Below are positions 8,106-15,283 of a stretch of DNA of 16,338 nt, in pieces. Under the pieces are notes generated by a model. That model was not told the DNA's origin. It was given only the letters and a program-made list of their open reading frames with translations, and made no database searches. The position numbers and the translations under genes were made by a program. Origin of the DNA: Dissophora ornata (lineage: Eukaryota > Mortierellomycota > Mortierellomycetes > Mortierellales > Mortierellaceae); assembly GCA_025201705.1 (NCBI GenBank), contig MU617306.1, forward strand, positions 1 through 16,338. Direction: 5' to 3'. Numbering within the stretch: the stretch's first letter is position 1; each line of letters begins with the position of its first letter.

Positions 8106-8114
8106 TAGAATCCC

Positions 8115-8464
8115 GAACCCGGTCAAGGTCAGAGGGTTTGCTTGCAGTTGATGTAGTTGGGTCCACCTCTGGTGGTCCCTTTTGTTTCGTTGTCCAGGTT
8201 TAAAAACATCGTCCATGGCGGTACCTCAACAACGACGGGCGGTATGGTGAATGAAGTGGCACCAGATGTAACTCCCGCATGTCGGATGCGCGTTTACAAG
8301 GATAGATTCGCTATAATTCATGCGATAACCCCGGCTGATCTTCTTCCATCTACTATACCGCCATGGGCAATGTTTTTAAACCTGGACAACGAAACAAAAG
8401 AGGACACCAGAGGTGGGCCCAACTACATCAACTGCAAGCAAGCCCTCTGGCCTTGACCGGGTTC
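8115..8464. mobile_element. Inverted-repeat (MITE-like) element of about 350 bp with 109-bp ends
   Basis: The left repeat (8115-8223) and right repeat (8356-8464) are both 109 bp and match with only a few substitutions and small shifts. Termini read GAACCCGGTCAAGG and inner edges CCATGGCGGTA. The interior of about 130 bp has no gene; the open frame crossing the element is a by-product. A truncated opposite-orientation copy is at 3409-3644. The sequence beyond the right end (8465-8610) also matches the flank of that copy, so the mobile or duplicated unit may be larger than the repeats suggest. Confidence 0.85.
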
Positions 8465-8704
8465 CATAGACTTGATTGATATGGATGCAGACTGCTGTGT
8501 GGGCACAATCACATCCTTCGCTATTTCATGTCGGCACCAAGACCACAAACAAGCTGGAGGCATAATGCTGTTATATTGCCCTATGCTCCGCTATGAACTA
8601 TACGATTGTGTTGGAGAACATGTAGTCTAACTAGAGAGAAGAGTGTAGTCAGGGTCTTTTTGGATTCTGTCGGGTTCTCACGCCTGACCGATGAATGACT
8701 CTTA
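8465..8704. repeat. Flank shared in inverse with 3052-3408, no gene
   Basis: 8465-8610 matches, in reverse complement, the segment just left of the truncated element at 3409 but lacks its internal 217 bp including the hairpin. 8611-8704 has no recognised feature. Similarity to the second zinc-finger unit begins at about 8705 (TTGCAGCCCTGG). Confidence 0.6.
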
Positions 8705-8745
8705 ATTGCAGCCCTGGCGAGCCTCTGCTCCGACAACACCTCATC

Positions 8746-9369
8746 CTAAGCCTGTCGCTGATTGTCAAGGTGCGAACGCAGTTGCTCAAAGGCTTCACGG
8801 TGTTCCGCAAGCGCGCGCTGGAGCTCGATGTTCTGTTGGGCTTGGGCACTGGTGAGAGCCTGTAAGAACGTCGTACGGTGTTCGGTCATTAAGGAGATAG
8901 ACTTGGTGATCTGGGTTATCATGTACCCGGTGAACGCCTCCAAAAATTTGATAGTTCGACCATCTACCACAACTCGAGTAATCAAGGGAGTAGTATGTGG
9001 AGTTCTGCTGCCTGGCCTGGAAGTATGTGGAACCTCGGCACTGCCTTCTCTTGGAGCTGGGGCGTTTACATGGGTCGTCGTCAGCAGTGACTGGAGGGCG
9101 ATGTCTCTTGCAACCATACATAATTGGTAGTGGCGTTGGAGGGATGAGTCGAGGGTGAACGTCGAACCACAGTGGCAGACGAAATCCATGATCTTTGAGG
9201 TCTGTCGTTTGAAGGTGGCTGTTCGATTGGTGCATCTATAGATGAGGGCGATGGGGTGATCCGTGTGATATCCTGAGACGTGGTTCTTCTGAGCCTTGGT
9301 TACTGCTCGACCAGCATCCAGTAGACCTTGACTACATTCGTGATACGAACAAGCGCTGCCGCACGCCAT
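8746..9369 (-). CDS. Cys/His zinc-finger plus coiled-coil protein, multicopy family
   Basis: A 207-residue ORF, function unknown. I chose the ATG at 9369-9367 over the in-frame ATG at 9501 because a TATA-like TATAAATATAAG (9460-9449) lies between them and because the paralog near 14249 conserves the MA[C/R]GSACSYHEC start. Two finger-like motifs are visible. One is CSYHEC (residues 7-12) with NHVSGYH about 16 residues on (CX4C...HX4H). The other is FVCHCGSTFTLDSSLQRHYQ-LC (CXCX12HX4C), which departs from the standard C2H2 pattern. A Pro/Ser/Thr-rich linker follows, then a C-terminal half rich in Leu, Gln and Glu (QQNIELQRALAEHREAFEQL) that suits a coiled coil. A nucleic-acid-binding, self-associating protein is inferred. 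A decayed paralog lies at 14249-13594. There are no introns. It could belong to a mobile unit. Confidence 0.65.
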   Translation of the reverse strand: MACGSACSYHECSQGLLDAGRAVTKAQKNHVSGYHTDHPIALIYRCTNRTATFKRQTSKIMDFVCHCGSTFTLDSSLQRHYQLCMVARDIALQSLLTTTHVNAPAPREGSAEVPHTSRPGSRTPHTTPLITRVVVDGRTIKFLEAFTGYMITQITKSISLMTEHRTTFLQALTSAQAQQNIELQRALAEHREAFEQLRSHLDNQRQA

Positions 9370-9448
9370 GATGAAAGGAAGGGATTGGTAGTGGGGCAGA
9401 GGTGGATGAAATGAGACACAATTGAAAGGTCTTCGTGCTTTCTCATGC

Positions 9449-9460
9449 TTATATTTATAT
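9449..9460 (-). promoter_or_regulatory. TATA box of the zinc-finger gene
   Basis: TATAAATATAAG on the minus strand lies about 80 bp upstream of the chosen ATG. It is conserved at 14340-14329 upstream of the decayed paralog. Confidence 0.5.
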
Positions 9461-9599
9461 TCCAGAATCAAGACCATGAATGGCAAACATCCGGGACCCA
9501 TATAAAAAATGTGCAGATTAACAGCTGTAAGTAATCACCAGCAATGCAATTGGTGAGATATGCTTGAATACAAGTACGTGGCCGTGGACCACTCTTTGA

Positions 9600-9950
9600 A
9601 GCGAGTCGCGTTGCGAATGTGCAAGTATGCGAGGCGTCCAGAAAGGGAGGTACAGTGATATCATGTCGATACTCAGAGTGAGTCGCATTGCGAGTGCGTC
9701 TGCACTATTTCCATCTCATGCAAGTTGACAGTCGATTCAAGTATTCATTCCAAGGCGATGGCACAAGGAACAGCTATAGGACTCAAGAGGTCTTGAAGAA
9801 TCTTCAGGACCGTTCTTGCGTACCAAGACACAGAAGGTAGGCGTCGGTGAGGACGAGAGAGCTGACCCTGCCGCTACGTATGTGTCAACGGGAAACCCTT
9901 GAGAATATCATTCAAAGCCAGATCAGAAAAAACATCACGGCCTAGGTTAC
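9600..9950 (+). pseudogene. Fragment of repeated 'R' family gene (copy 1)
   Basis: Plus-strand relative of 14567-15215. It has the HYFHLMQVDSRFKY block (about 9702-9745), then in another frame RTKTQKVGVGEDERAD (from about 9818). After this most of the protein is missing, and similarity resumes only at AAAACATCACGGCC (about 9930-9943), which matches about 15193-15206. Frameshifts and the deletion make it non-functional. It is divergent from the zinc-finger gene, as in the second unit. The following 9951-10091 shows no gene. Confidence 0.6.
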
Positions 9951-10091
9951 TGGGGACTAGCCTAATTTGGCAAGGGTTGTCATATAAATCAAGCAAACCG
10001 GGTTGTTGAATGGATAATCCCTTTTTTTATTCGCGATTGTAGACCGTCCTTTTTGCTGGGGAACGTTCTCACAACCCCCAGCACCCGCTCG

Positions 10092-10121
10092 CTGCGCAGA
10101 ACATTACCACCCGCTGCGCAG
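10092..10121. promoter_or_regulatory. Pair of CTGCGCAG palindromes upstream of akrB
   Basis: CTGCGCAG at 10092-10099 and 10114-10121, start-to-start distance 22 bp, about 180-207 bp upstream of the akrB ATG. Flanking bases (GAACATTACCAC between the sites, GAAGAG after) match the akrA promoter. Confidence 0.55.
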
Positions 10122-10211
10122 AAGAGTCGAAGAGTCTCAATCGGCCATGTGTAACCAACGCGTCACACACAGATAACGGGCGATGCAGAAGGACAGTGAG
10201 CCTCAATTTTC

Positions 10212-10218
10212 TATAAAA
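10212..10218 (+). promoter_or_regulatory. TATA box of akrB
   Basis: TATAAAA lies 81 bp upstream of the last base before the akrB ATG, after CCTCAATTTTC. The aligned akrA position reads GGAATAATAG after CCTCAATTTTTT, so the canonical box is lost there. Confidence 0.6.
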
Positions 10219-10298
10219 ATGCATTCCGTTTTCACTTCTGTTTCCTTCACTAAATCTATCCACCCCTCTTCCACTACCATCTCACACTCATTTACATT

Positions 10299-12196
10299 AT
10301 GGCCACCCCAAAGATTGTCCTTGGGTAGGTCGTCGTTGGAGGTAGTTCTCAAATGACACGTCAGAAAAAATAGACGCGGTGACCTAATGAGAATCCTGTT
10401 TTCCAATAGAACAATGACCTTTGGTCTTGAACAGACTGACGCGACGAACAATGCAGTTCAGGTCCACGGCGTTGATAACATCAAGCCATTCTTGGACATG
10501 TTCAGTGCTCGTGGCCACAACGAGCTCGACACCGCCAGAGTTTACGGCGACGGCGACACTGAAATTGTAGGTTTCTACATTGCTATTGAAACTTTGCTGT
10601 TCGCGAAGAATCCATGCTTACACAAACATATTTGTCTGCTTTGTTTTACATTGTGTGCTTTTTCTTTTTCTAGGTTTTGGGACAGTTTAACGTGGAAAAG
10701 TACAAGATTGCGACAAAGGTGTGGCCGATTGTTCCGAAGGCCCACGGTGCTGAGTTCCTCAAGAAAACGTTTAAGGATTCGCTTGAGGCGTTGAAACTCC
10801 AGAAGGTTGATATCTTCTATTTGCACGCTCCCGACTACTCTACCCCCTTTGAAGAGACCGTCAAGGCTGTTGATGATCTCTATCGCGAGGGACTCTTTGA
10901 GAGGGTATGTCCATTGATTCAAACTCATCTGGGAGAGGAATTGTTGACTTTTGTTGTTTGTCATTGTCGATTGGATAATGTCGGTTGCGAGGAAACTGCG
11001 AGCGGCACAGATTTTTATCCATGCGTGAGCAACCCCATTACTCAACAGACATATTTTCGCGCCATGTAATTAGTTTGGACTATCCAACTACGCGGCATGG
11101 CAAGTGACTCTCATTCACCAGCTGTGCAAGCAACACGGATATGTCCTTCCATCCGTGTATCAGGGAATGGTACGTTTATCCGGTTCATCTCGGAAAAATG
11201 CGATAGGAACTCGTATATGACTGCTTTAACACCCTTCGCTCAAAAAACAAATCGATCTTGTAGTATAACGCAATTACCAGGGACGTCGTACGCGAACTCC
11301 TCCCTTGCTTGAAGGCCTTGGACATTGCCTTCTACGCCTACAACCCTATCGTAAGCGCGCTAGAGTTTACGTTGTTGCAAATCTGTTGCGTTACGTTTAT
11401 CAGCTCTCTTTAGTTCCTTTTTTTGTCTTGGATCTAACCCTATACATGTCTCCCGTCTTTTGCTGGAATGATTGAAATACATAGGCTGGTGGTCTTCTCT
11501 CAGGAAGACACAACTTTGATAAGGATGTTGATGGTGGTCGTTTCAATGAGAAGGTAAACTGATAGCTTCACCACATCTACTATTGCAGATATACTCTTCC
11601 TTTGTTTACTTTTGCTTCAAGTCTTTAAGTTGTCGTGTATATTGCTCGGTCCCGCGTCTTGGAGTAGTGCACTAATAACATATTCTACCAATTTCATTCC
11701 TCCAGAATGCATTTGGAAAAATGTAAGTTGGAAAACAAAAAAAAAAAAGCTGCTCCACTTCTGTTCTTCTTGTCGTCGTCCTCTTACTTCTGGAAAATAC
11801 TCGCCATCAATTTTAACAGCTCGAGGGTCTTTTCTGTTATCTCTTATCGCCATAAATAGCTATCGTGAACGCTACTGGAACACCCTGTACTTCGATGCCA
11901 TCAAGATGATTGAGAAGGTTACCAAGGAACACAACATCACCTTAATCGAATCCGCTCTGCGCTGGATGACGCACCACTCCGGTCTCGGCCCCAACGATGC
12001 CATCATCGCTGGCGCATCGTCTTTAAAGCATCTCGAGGACAACCTCAACGATCTGGAAAAGGGTCCCCTGCCTAAAGAAGTCCTTGATGTCTACGACGAA
12101 GCCTGGGAGAACGTCAAGGTTGCATGCCCCTCTTACTTCAAGTCCCCCGTTGTCTCTGCTAACTTTGCTACCTTCACCCGCACCGACTCTAAGTAA
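10299..12196 (+). CDS. Aldo-keto reductase, AKR7 / aflatoxin-aldehyde-reductase type (akrB)
   Basis: NADPH-dependent aldehyde reductase, a single TIM-barrel domain of 339 residues, close to the family's usual length. Exons: 10299-10324, 10410-10566, 10674-10904, 11074-11169, 11264-11350, 11485-11553, 11706-11722 and 11860-12196, total 1,020 nt. All introns are GT-AG (85-169 nt) and most have clear pyrimidine-rich acceptors. Landmarks are GTMTFG (9-14), catalytic D49/Y54/K76/H112, FGLSNYAAWQ (139-148), YNAITR (171), NPIAGGLLSGRH (197-208, the cofactor loop in family form), YRERYW (229), GASSLKHLEDN (279-289), and CPSYFK near the end with a 16-residue unique tail. Family members reduce dialdehydes and succinic semialdehyde; the substrate here is unknown. 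akrB keeps more family-typical residues than akrA, so it is the likelier ancestral-function copy. Confidence 0.93.
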
Positions 12197-12303
12197 AAGG
12201 AGGGGAAGATAGAGAGAAGGAAAGTGAAGACTAAGGACAGGAAAGCATTGTTAAATCGTCCTGAGATCGAGCCTCTATATCAGAGACTTCTGAGTAAACC
12301 TCA

Positions 12304-12309
12304 AATAAA
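12304..12309 (+). terminator. Possible polyadenylation signal of akrB
   Basis: AATAAA 108 nt after the stop codon, followed by TTTATTGCGCATTTTTTTT. The A-rich and T-rich context suits a fungal 3' end. The rest of the 3' flank to 12668 shows no other gene; the duplicated arm ends at about 12533. Confidence 0.45.
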
Positions 12310-12668
12310 AAAGCACATTGCGTTCCTCGCCGAGTTTATTGCGCATTTTTTTTCTTCGATAGTAGTCGGCCAGACTTAAATATTGTAGGGTGTAGAAACA
12401 ACTAAGCGGTATACTTAGAACAATGAAGTGGCGGCCTACTCGCTCTCATACGAAAGCCTACTGTTTGTCTGTTTTTGGGTTTTTAAATGATTGGCGTTAA
12501 CCTCGCTAGTGTGTGTGAAGACACACCTTAAACCAGAGGAATGTCAACCCCCCCATGAAATTTTATTCCTTCACCCCCTGTTATTTTAGCGAAACAAAGA
12601 TAATCTCACGGGGTATTTTCCCTTCAAGTAATGGGTTTCTACCATTTCTTGAGCGACGTGAAATAACG

Positions 12669-12944
12669 ATGCCCCCCAAATGGCTTCCAAGCTCTGCTGC
12701 CTTTCTAGTTGGACTTCGGTCCTACTTTGCGTCTGACAGCAAAGTGAGTATACTATATCGTGGAATGGAAAGCTGAGAAGGCATCCGAGACAGGGAACGA
12801 TAACGAGATGCAGAGGAGGAGGTGAAGAAAATGGAGGTTGATCTTGACGTTGCATAGTATATGCTTACGGGCTTTATTCTTCAGACATCGCTGGAGATTG
12901 CGAAATATAACCTGTCCTTGCAAACCTATGCTCAACGTTCCTAA
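12669..12944 (+). CDS. Possible tiny spliced gene or gene remnant (44 codons)
   Basis: Exon 1 (12669-12743) encodes MPPKWLPSSAAFLVGLRSYF plus ASDSK. A good donor GTGAGTA starts at 12744, and a branch-like CTTAC with acceptor TTTATTCTTCAG ends at 12884, giving a 141-nt intron similar to those of the akr genes. Exon 2 (12885-12944) adds TSLEIAKYNLSLQTYAQRS and TAA. The frame stays protein-like beyond the TAA (CTDQIAYYEKERWT, then TGA at about 13000), so the TAA may be a premature stop in an older, longer gene. I do not recognise the product. Support comes from splice signals and composition only. Confidence 0.3.
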
Positions 12945-13026
12945 ACGAGCAGCCGCAAATGTACAGATCAGATCGCTTACTATGAGAAGGAACGATGGAC
13001 GTGAGAGAGCGAGAGTCCTAGGGCGA

Positions 13027-13295
13027 GATCTTCATTGATGCTCGTCCCCCTCTGGAAACGATCAAGCCTTATTAAATCCCCCAATGCACTGGTCTCCTTT
13101 CCGTGGTTGCTGCAAGATCTTCATTGATGCTCGTTCCCCCCTGAAATCGGTCAAGCCTTGTTGAATCCCCCCCAATGCGCTGGTCTCCTTTCCGTAGTTG
13201 CTGCGTGGTCTTCACTGATGCTCATCCCCCCCCTGGAAACGATCAAGCCTTGTTGAATCCCCCTTGCGCTGGTCTCCTTTCCGTGGTTGCCGCAA
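13027..13295. repeat. Minisatellite: three tandem units of 89-91 bp
   Basis: Units start at 13027, 13116 and 13207. Each contains TCTTCATTGATGCTC (or a variant), a C-rich run of variable length, CAAGCCTTGTTGAATCCCCC, and GGTCTCCTTTCCGTGGTTGC. Units differ by a few substitutions and C-run length. No reading frame is conserved across units. Confidence 0.9.
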
Positions 13296-13552
13296 GAGTT
13301 GTTCATTTTGAACTAAGCCCTAAGCCCCATCCTCCTTTGTTATTCCATATTGCTTCTGTCTACAGATATTATTAGTATACCGTTGATATCCGTATCGTTG
13401 CCTTCCTACTGATCTACCTTGAGCTGCAGCTCAATCACATTTAAGGTATTGTCTTTCTCTATTTTAGTCTACACCATCGACAACGGCTAGACTAGAGACT
13501 GATAGAAGAAACCCATACTTTATTTTAGCTACACAACGCCGATGCGTAGGGA
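13296..13552. other. Short gap without a supported gene
   Basis: It contains a 12-bp perfect palindrome GAGCTGCAGCTC (about 13420-13431) and pyrimidine-rich sequence. Nothing else is recognisable before the second zinc-finger + R unit begins. Confidence 0.4.
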
Positions 13553-15215
13553 GTTGCAGCCCTGGTGGGCCTCTGCTCCAACAACACCTCATCTTAAGCC
13601 TGTCGCTGATTGTCAAGGTGGGAACGCAGTTGCCCAAAGGCTGCACGGTGTTGTTCTGCAAGCGCGCGCTGGAGCTCGATATTCTGTTGGGCTTGAGTCT
13701 TGGTTAAAGCTTGTAAGAATGCCATATGGCGTTCGGTCGTTGAGGAAATGCACTTGGTGTTCTGGGTTATCATACGCTCGGCGAGCGCCTCCAAAAAAAT
13801 TTGATAGCGCTCGATCGTCTTCTCGTCGGGTCGCTACTCAAAGTTATCGACTACAACTCGAGCAACCAAGGGGGGTAGCATGTGGAATAGTGGTTCTGCT
13901 GCCTGAGCTGGACGTATGTGGAACCTCGGCACTGTCTTCTCTTGGAGCTGGGGTGTTTACATGGGTCGTCACCCGGGCGATGTCTCTTGCAACCATACAT
14001 GATTGGTAGTGACGTTGGAGGGATGGGTTGAGGGTGAATGTCGAACAATAGTAGCAGACGAAATGGATGCTCTTCAAGACTTGTCGTTTAAAGGTGGCTG
14101 GCCGATTGGTGTGTCTGCATATGAAGGCGATGGGGGTGGTCCGTGTGATATCTTGAGACGTGGTTCGTCTGAGTCTTGGTTACTGCTCGACCAGCATCCA
14201 GTAGACCTTGACCACATTCGTGATACGAACAAGCGCTGCCGCGGGCCATGATGAAAGGAAGGGATTCGTAATGGGGCGGAGGTGGATGAAATGAGACATA
14301 AATGGAAAGTCTTCGTGCTTTCTCATGCTTATATTTATATTCCAGAATCAAGACCATGAATGGCAAACATCCGGGACCCATATAAAAAATGTGCAGATTG
14401 ACAGCTGTAAGCACCAGCAATGCAATTGGTGAGATATGCTTGAATACAAGTACGTGGTAGGCTTGCTTCTTATCGCATCAGGGGGTTAGAAAGGCAGGGC
14501 GAAAAATGCATGCTCATTCATCAGCGAAAAAAGCAACAAGTTGCCCCGTTGTGGAACACTCTTCGAAGTGAGTCGCGTTGCAAGTGTGCAAGAATGCGAG
14601 ACGTCTTGCTTCTCCCCAGAAAGGAAGGTGCAGTGATATCATGTCGATACTCAAAGTGAGTCGCGAGTGCGCATGCACTATTTTCATCTCATGCAAGTTG
14701 ACACCCGATTCAAGTATCATATCGAGCTCATTAAGGCGATGGTACAAGGAATAGCTATAGGACTCAAGAGATCTTGAAGAATCTTCGGGACCGTTCTTGC
14801 GTACCAAGACACAGAAGGCAGGCATCGGTGAGGACGAGAGAGCTGACGTCCTTGCTGCCATGTACATGTATGATATTCTCAAAGTTTTCTCGTTGACGCC
14901 TTCTCTCTCTCTAGACGATCAAAGTCAGCTCTCAAAAGAGCGTCGCCATGGAGAGATTTCGGGCCTGATGAAGGGTATTATCAAAGTGGTGGACTCGAAT
15001 TCAGATATGTTCGAAATGGTCAAGGAGAGTCTCGATCACGTCCTTGTGAAAGGGAGAGGGCATGAAGGCGTAAGGATCCAGCTCATGTGAAAGCGAAAGG
15101 TAGACCAAAGTGGTCGCGGATGAAGAGCAGCATGGAAGTCAGCACGAGCTCCACAAGGTGTAGGGTTTGCAATAAGCTAGGTGGCAATGCGAGAAAACAT
15201 CACGGCCCAGGAGGA
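13553..15215. repeat. Zinc-finger + R composite unit, copy 2
   Basis: The longest copy of the unit, in the same orientation as 8705-9950. It keeps about 100 bp of intergenic sequence (14457-14556) and several hundred bases of R missing from copy 1. Start and end points are where similarity fades (TTGCAGCCCTGG on the left, AAAACATCACGGCC on the right). Confidence 0.75.
13594..14249 (-). pseudogene. Decayed paralog of the zinc-finger/coiled-coil gene
   Basis: Relative of the gene at 9369-8746. The start MARGSACSYHECGQGLLDAG is preserved at 14249. An extra C in a CACCCCC run (near 14133) shifts the frame after YHTDHP. The finger FVCYYCSTFTLNPSLQRHYQ-SC continues in the next frame from about 14060. 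A second C-run expansion (GGGGGG on the plus strand near 13870) and an inserted stretch of about 40 bp containing stops break the frame again. The coiled-coil end (QQNIELQRALAEQHRAAFGQ) resumes from about 13790 to TAA 13596-13594. Both lesions in C runs are typical of slippage. A conserved TATA box lies at 14340-14329. Confidence 0.75.
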
Positions 15216-15235
15216 ACTATCGTAGAAATCTATAT
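14640..15235 (+). pseudogene. Longest copy of the 'R' family gene (copy 2), frame broken
   Basis: Function unknown. The first block MQVDTRFKYHIELIKAMVQG starts at ATG 14691 and hits TGA at 14775-14777. In the next frame an open stretch of at least 97 codons (ATG 14797 to TGA 15090) contains RTKTQKAGIGEDERAD, then MYMYDILKVFSLTP, then GEISGLMKGIIKVVDSNSDM and ESLDHVLVKGRGHEG. A further frame (about 15091-15250) reads SRMKSSMEVSTSSTRCRVCN and NARKHHGPGG, a CX2C...HH pattern that could bind zinc. The blocks look like one protein of about 200 residues broken by two frameshifts, or a spliced gene whose introns I cannot define. No known family came to mind. Copies at 9600-9950 and 663-1020 show the same leading blocks. 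Confidence 0.5.
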
Positions 15236-15283
15236 GGCAACTGCAACCTAGGATGTCAATTAGATAAGGGTGAAAACAATTGA

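Larger units (their letters stand above)
8705..9950. repeat. Zinc-finger + R composite unit, copy 1
   Basis: A direct repeat of 13553-15215. Both units carry the zinc-finger gene on the minus strand, a shared TATA and intergenic region (GCAATTGGTGAGATATGCTTG), and the R gene on the plus strand. Copy 1 lacks about 100 bp around 9582 and much of R relative to copy 2, but has the intact zinc-finger frame. I see no terminal inverted repeats or target-site duplication. Confidence 0.75.
10092..12533 (+). repeat. Right arm of the inverted akr duplication
   Basis: The counterpart of 3655-6136. Similarity starts around the CTGCGCAG pair (weakly further left, to about 10067), covers the whole akrB gene, and ends after GTGTGTGAAGACACACCTT at about 12533. 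The two arms differ by only a few dozen bases in length. Confidence 0.85.

Noticed and set aside
8157..8456. Open frame of 99 codons across the 350-bp element
   Set aside because: It runs through both terminal inverted repeats and has no domain; a product of the palindromic structure.
8746..9501. Longer 251-codon version of the zinc-finger ORF starting at 9501
   Set aside because: The first 44 residues span a conserved TATA-like box and read as promoter sequence; the paralog diverges there. The ATG at 9369 is preferred.
10575..11045. Minus-strand 156-codon frame and its mirror at 5171-5473
   Set aside because: They are antisense shadows of the conserved akr exon 3 and neighbouring introns.
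13027..13295. CRISPR-like array
   Set aside because: There are only three units of 89-91 bp directly abutting with no unique spacers, and the genome is eukaryotic; this is a minisatellite.
14640..14777. A 42-47 nt intron (GTGAGTCGC to CATGCAAG) in the R genes
   Set aside because: The intron would be unusually short and splicing joins a frame that soon hits stops; the unspliced frames are more protein-like.
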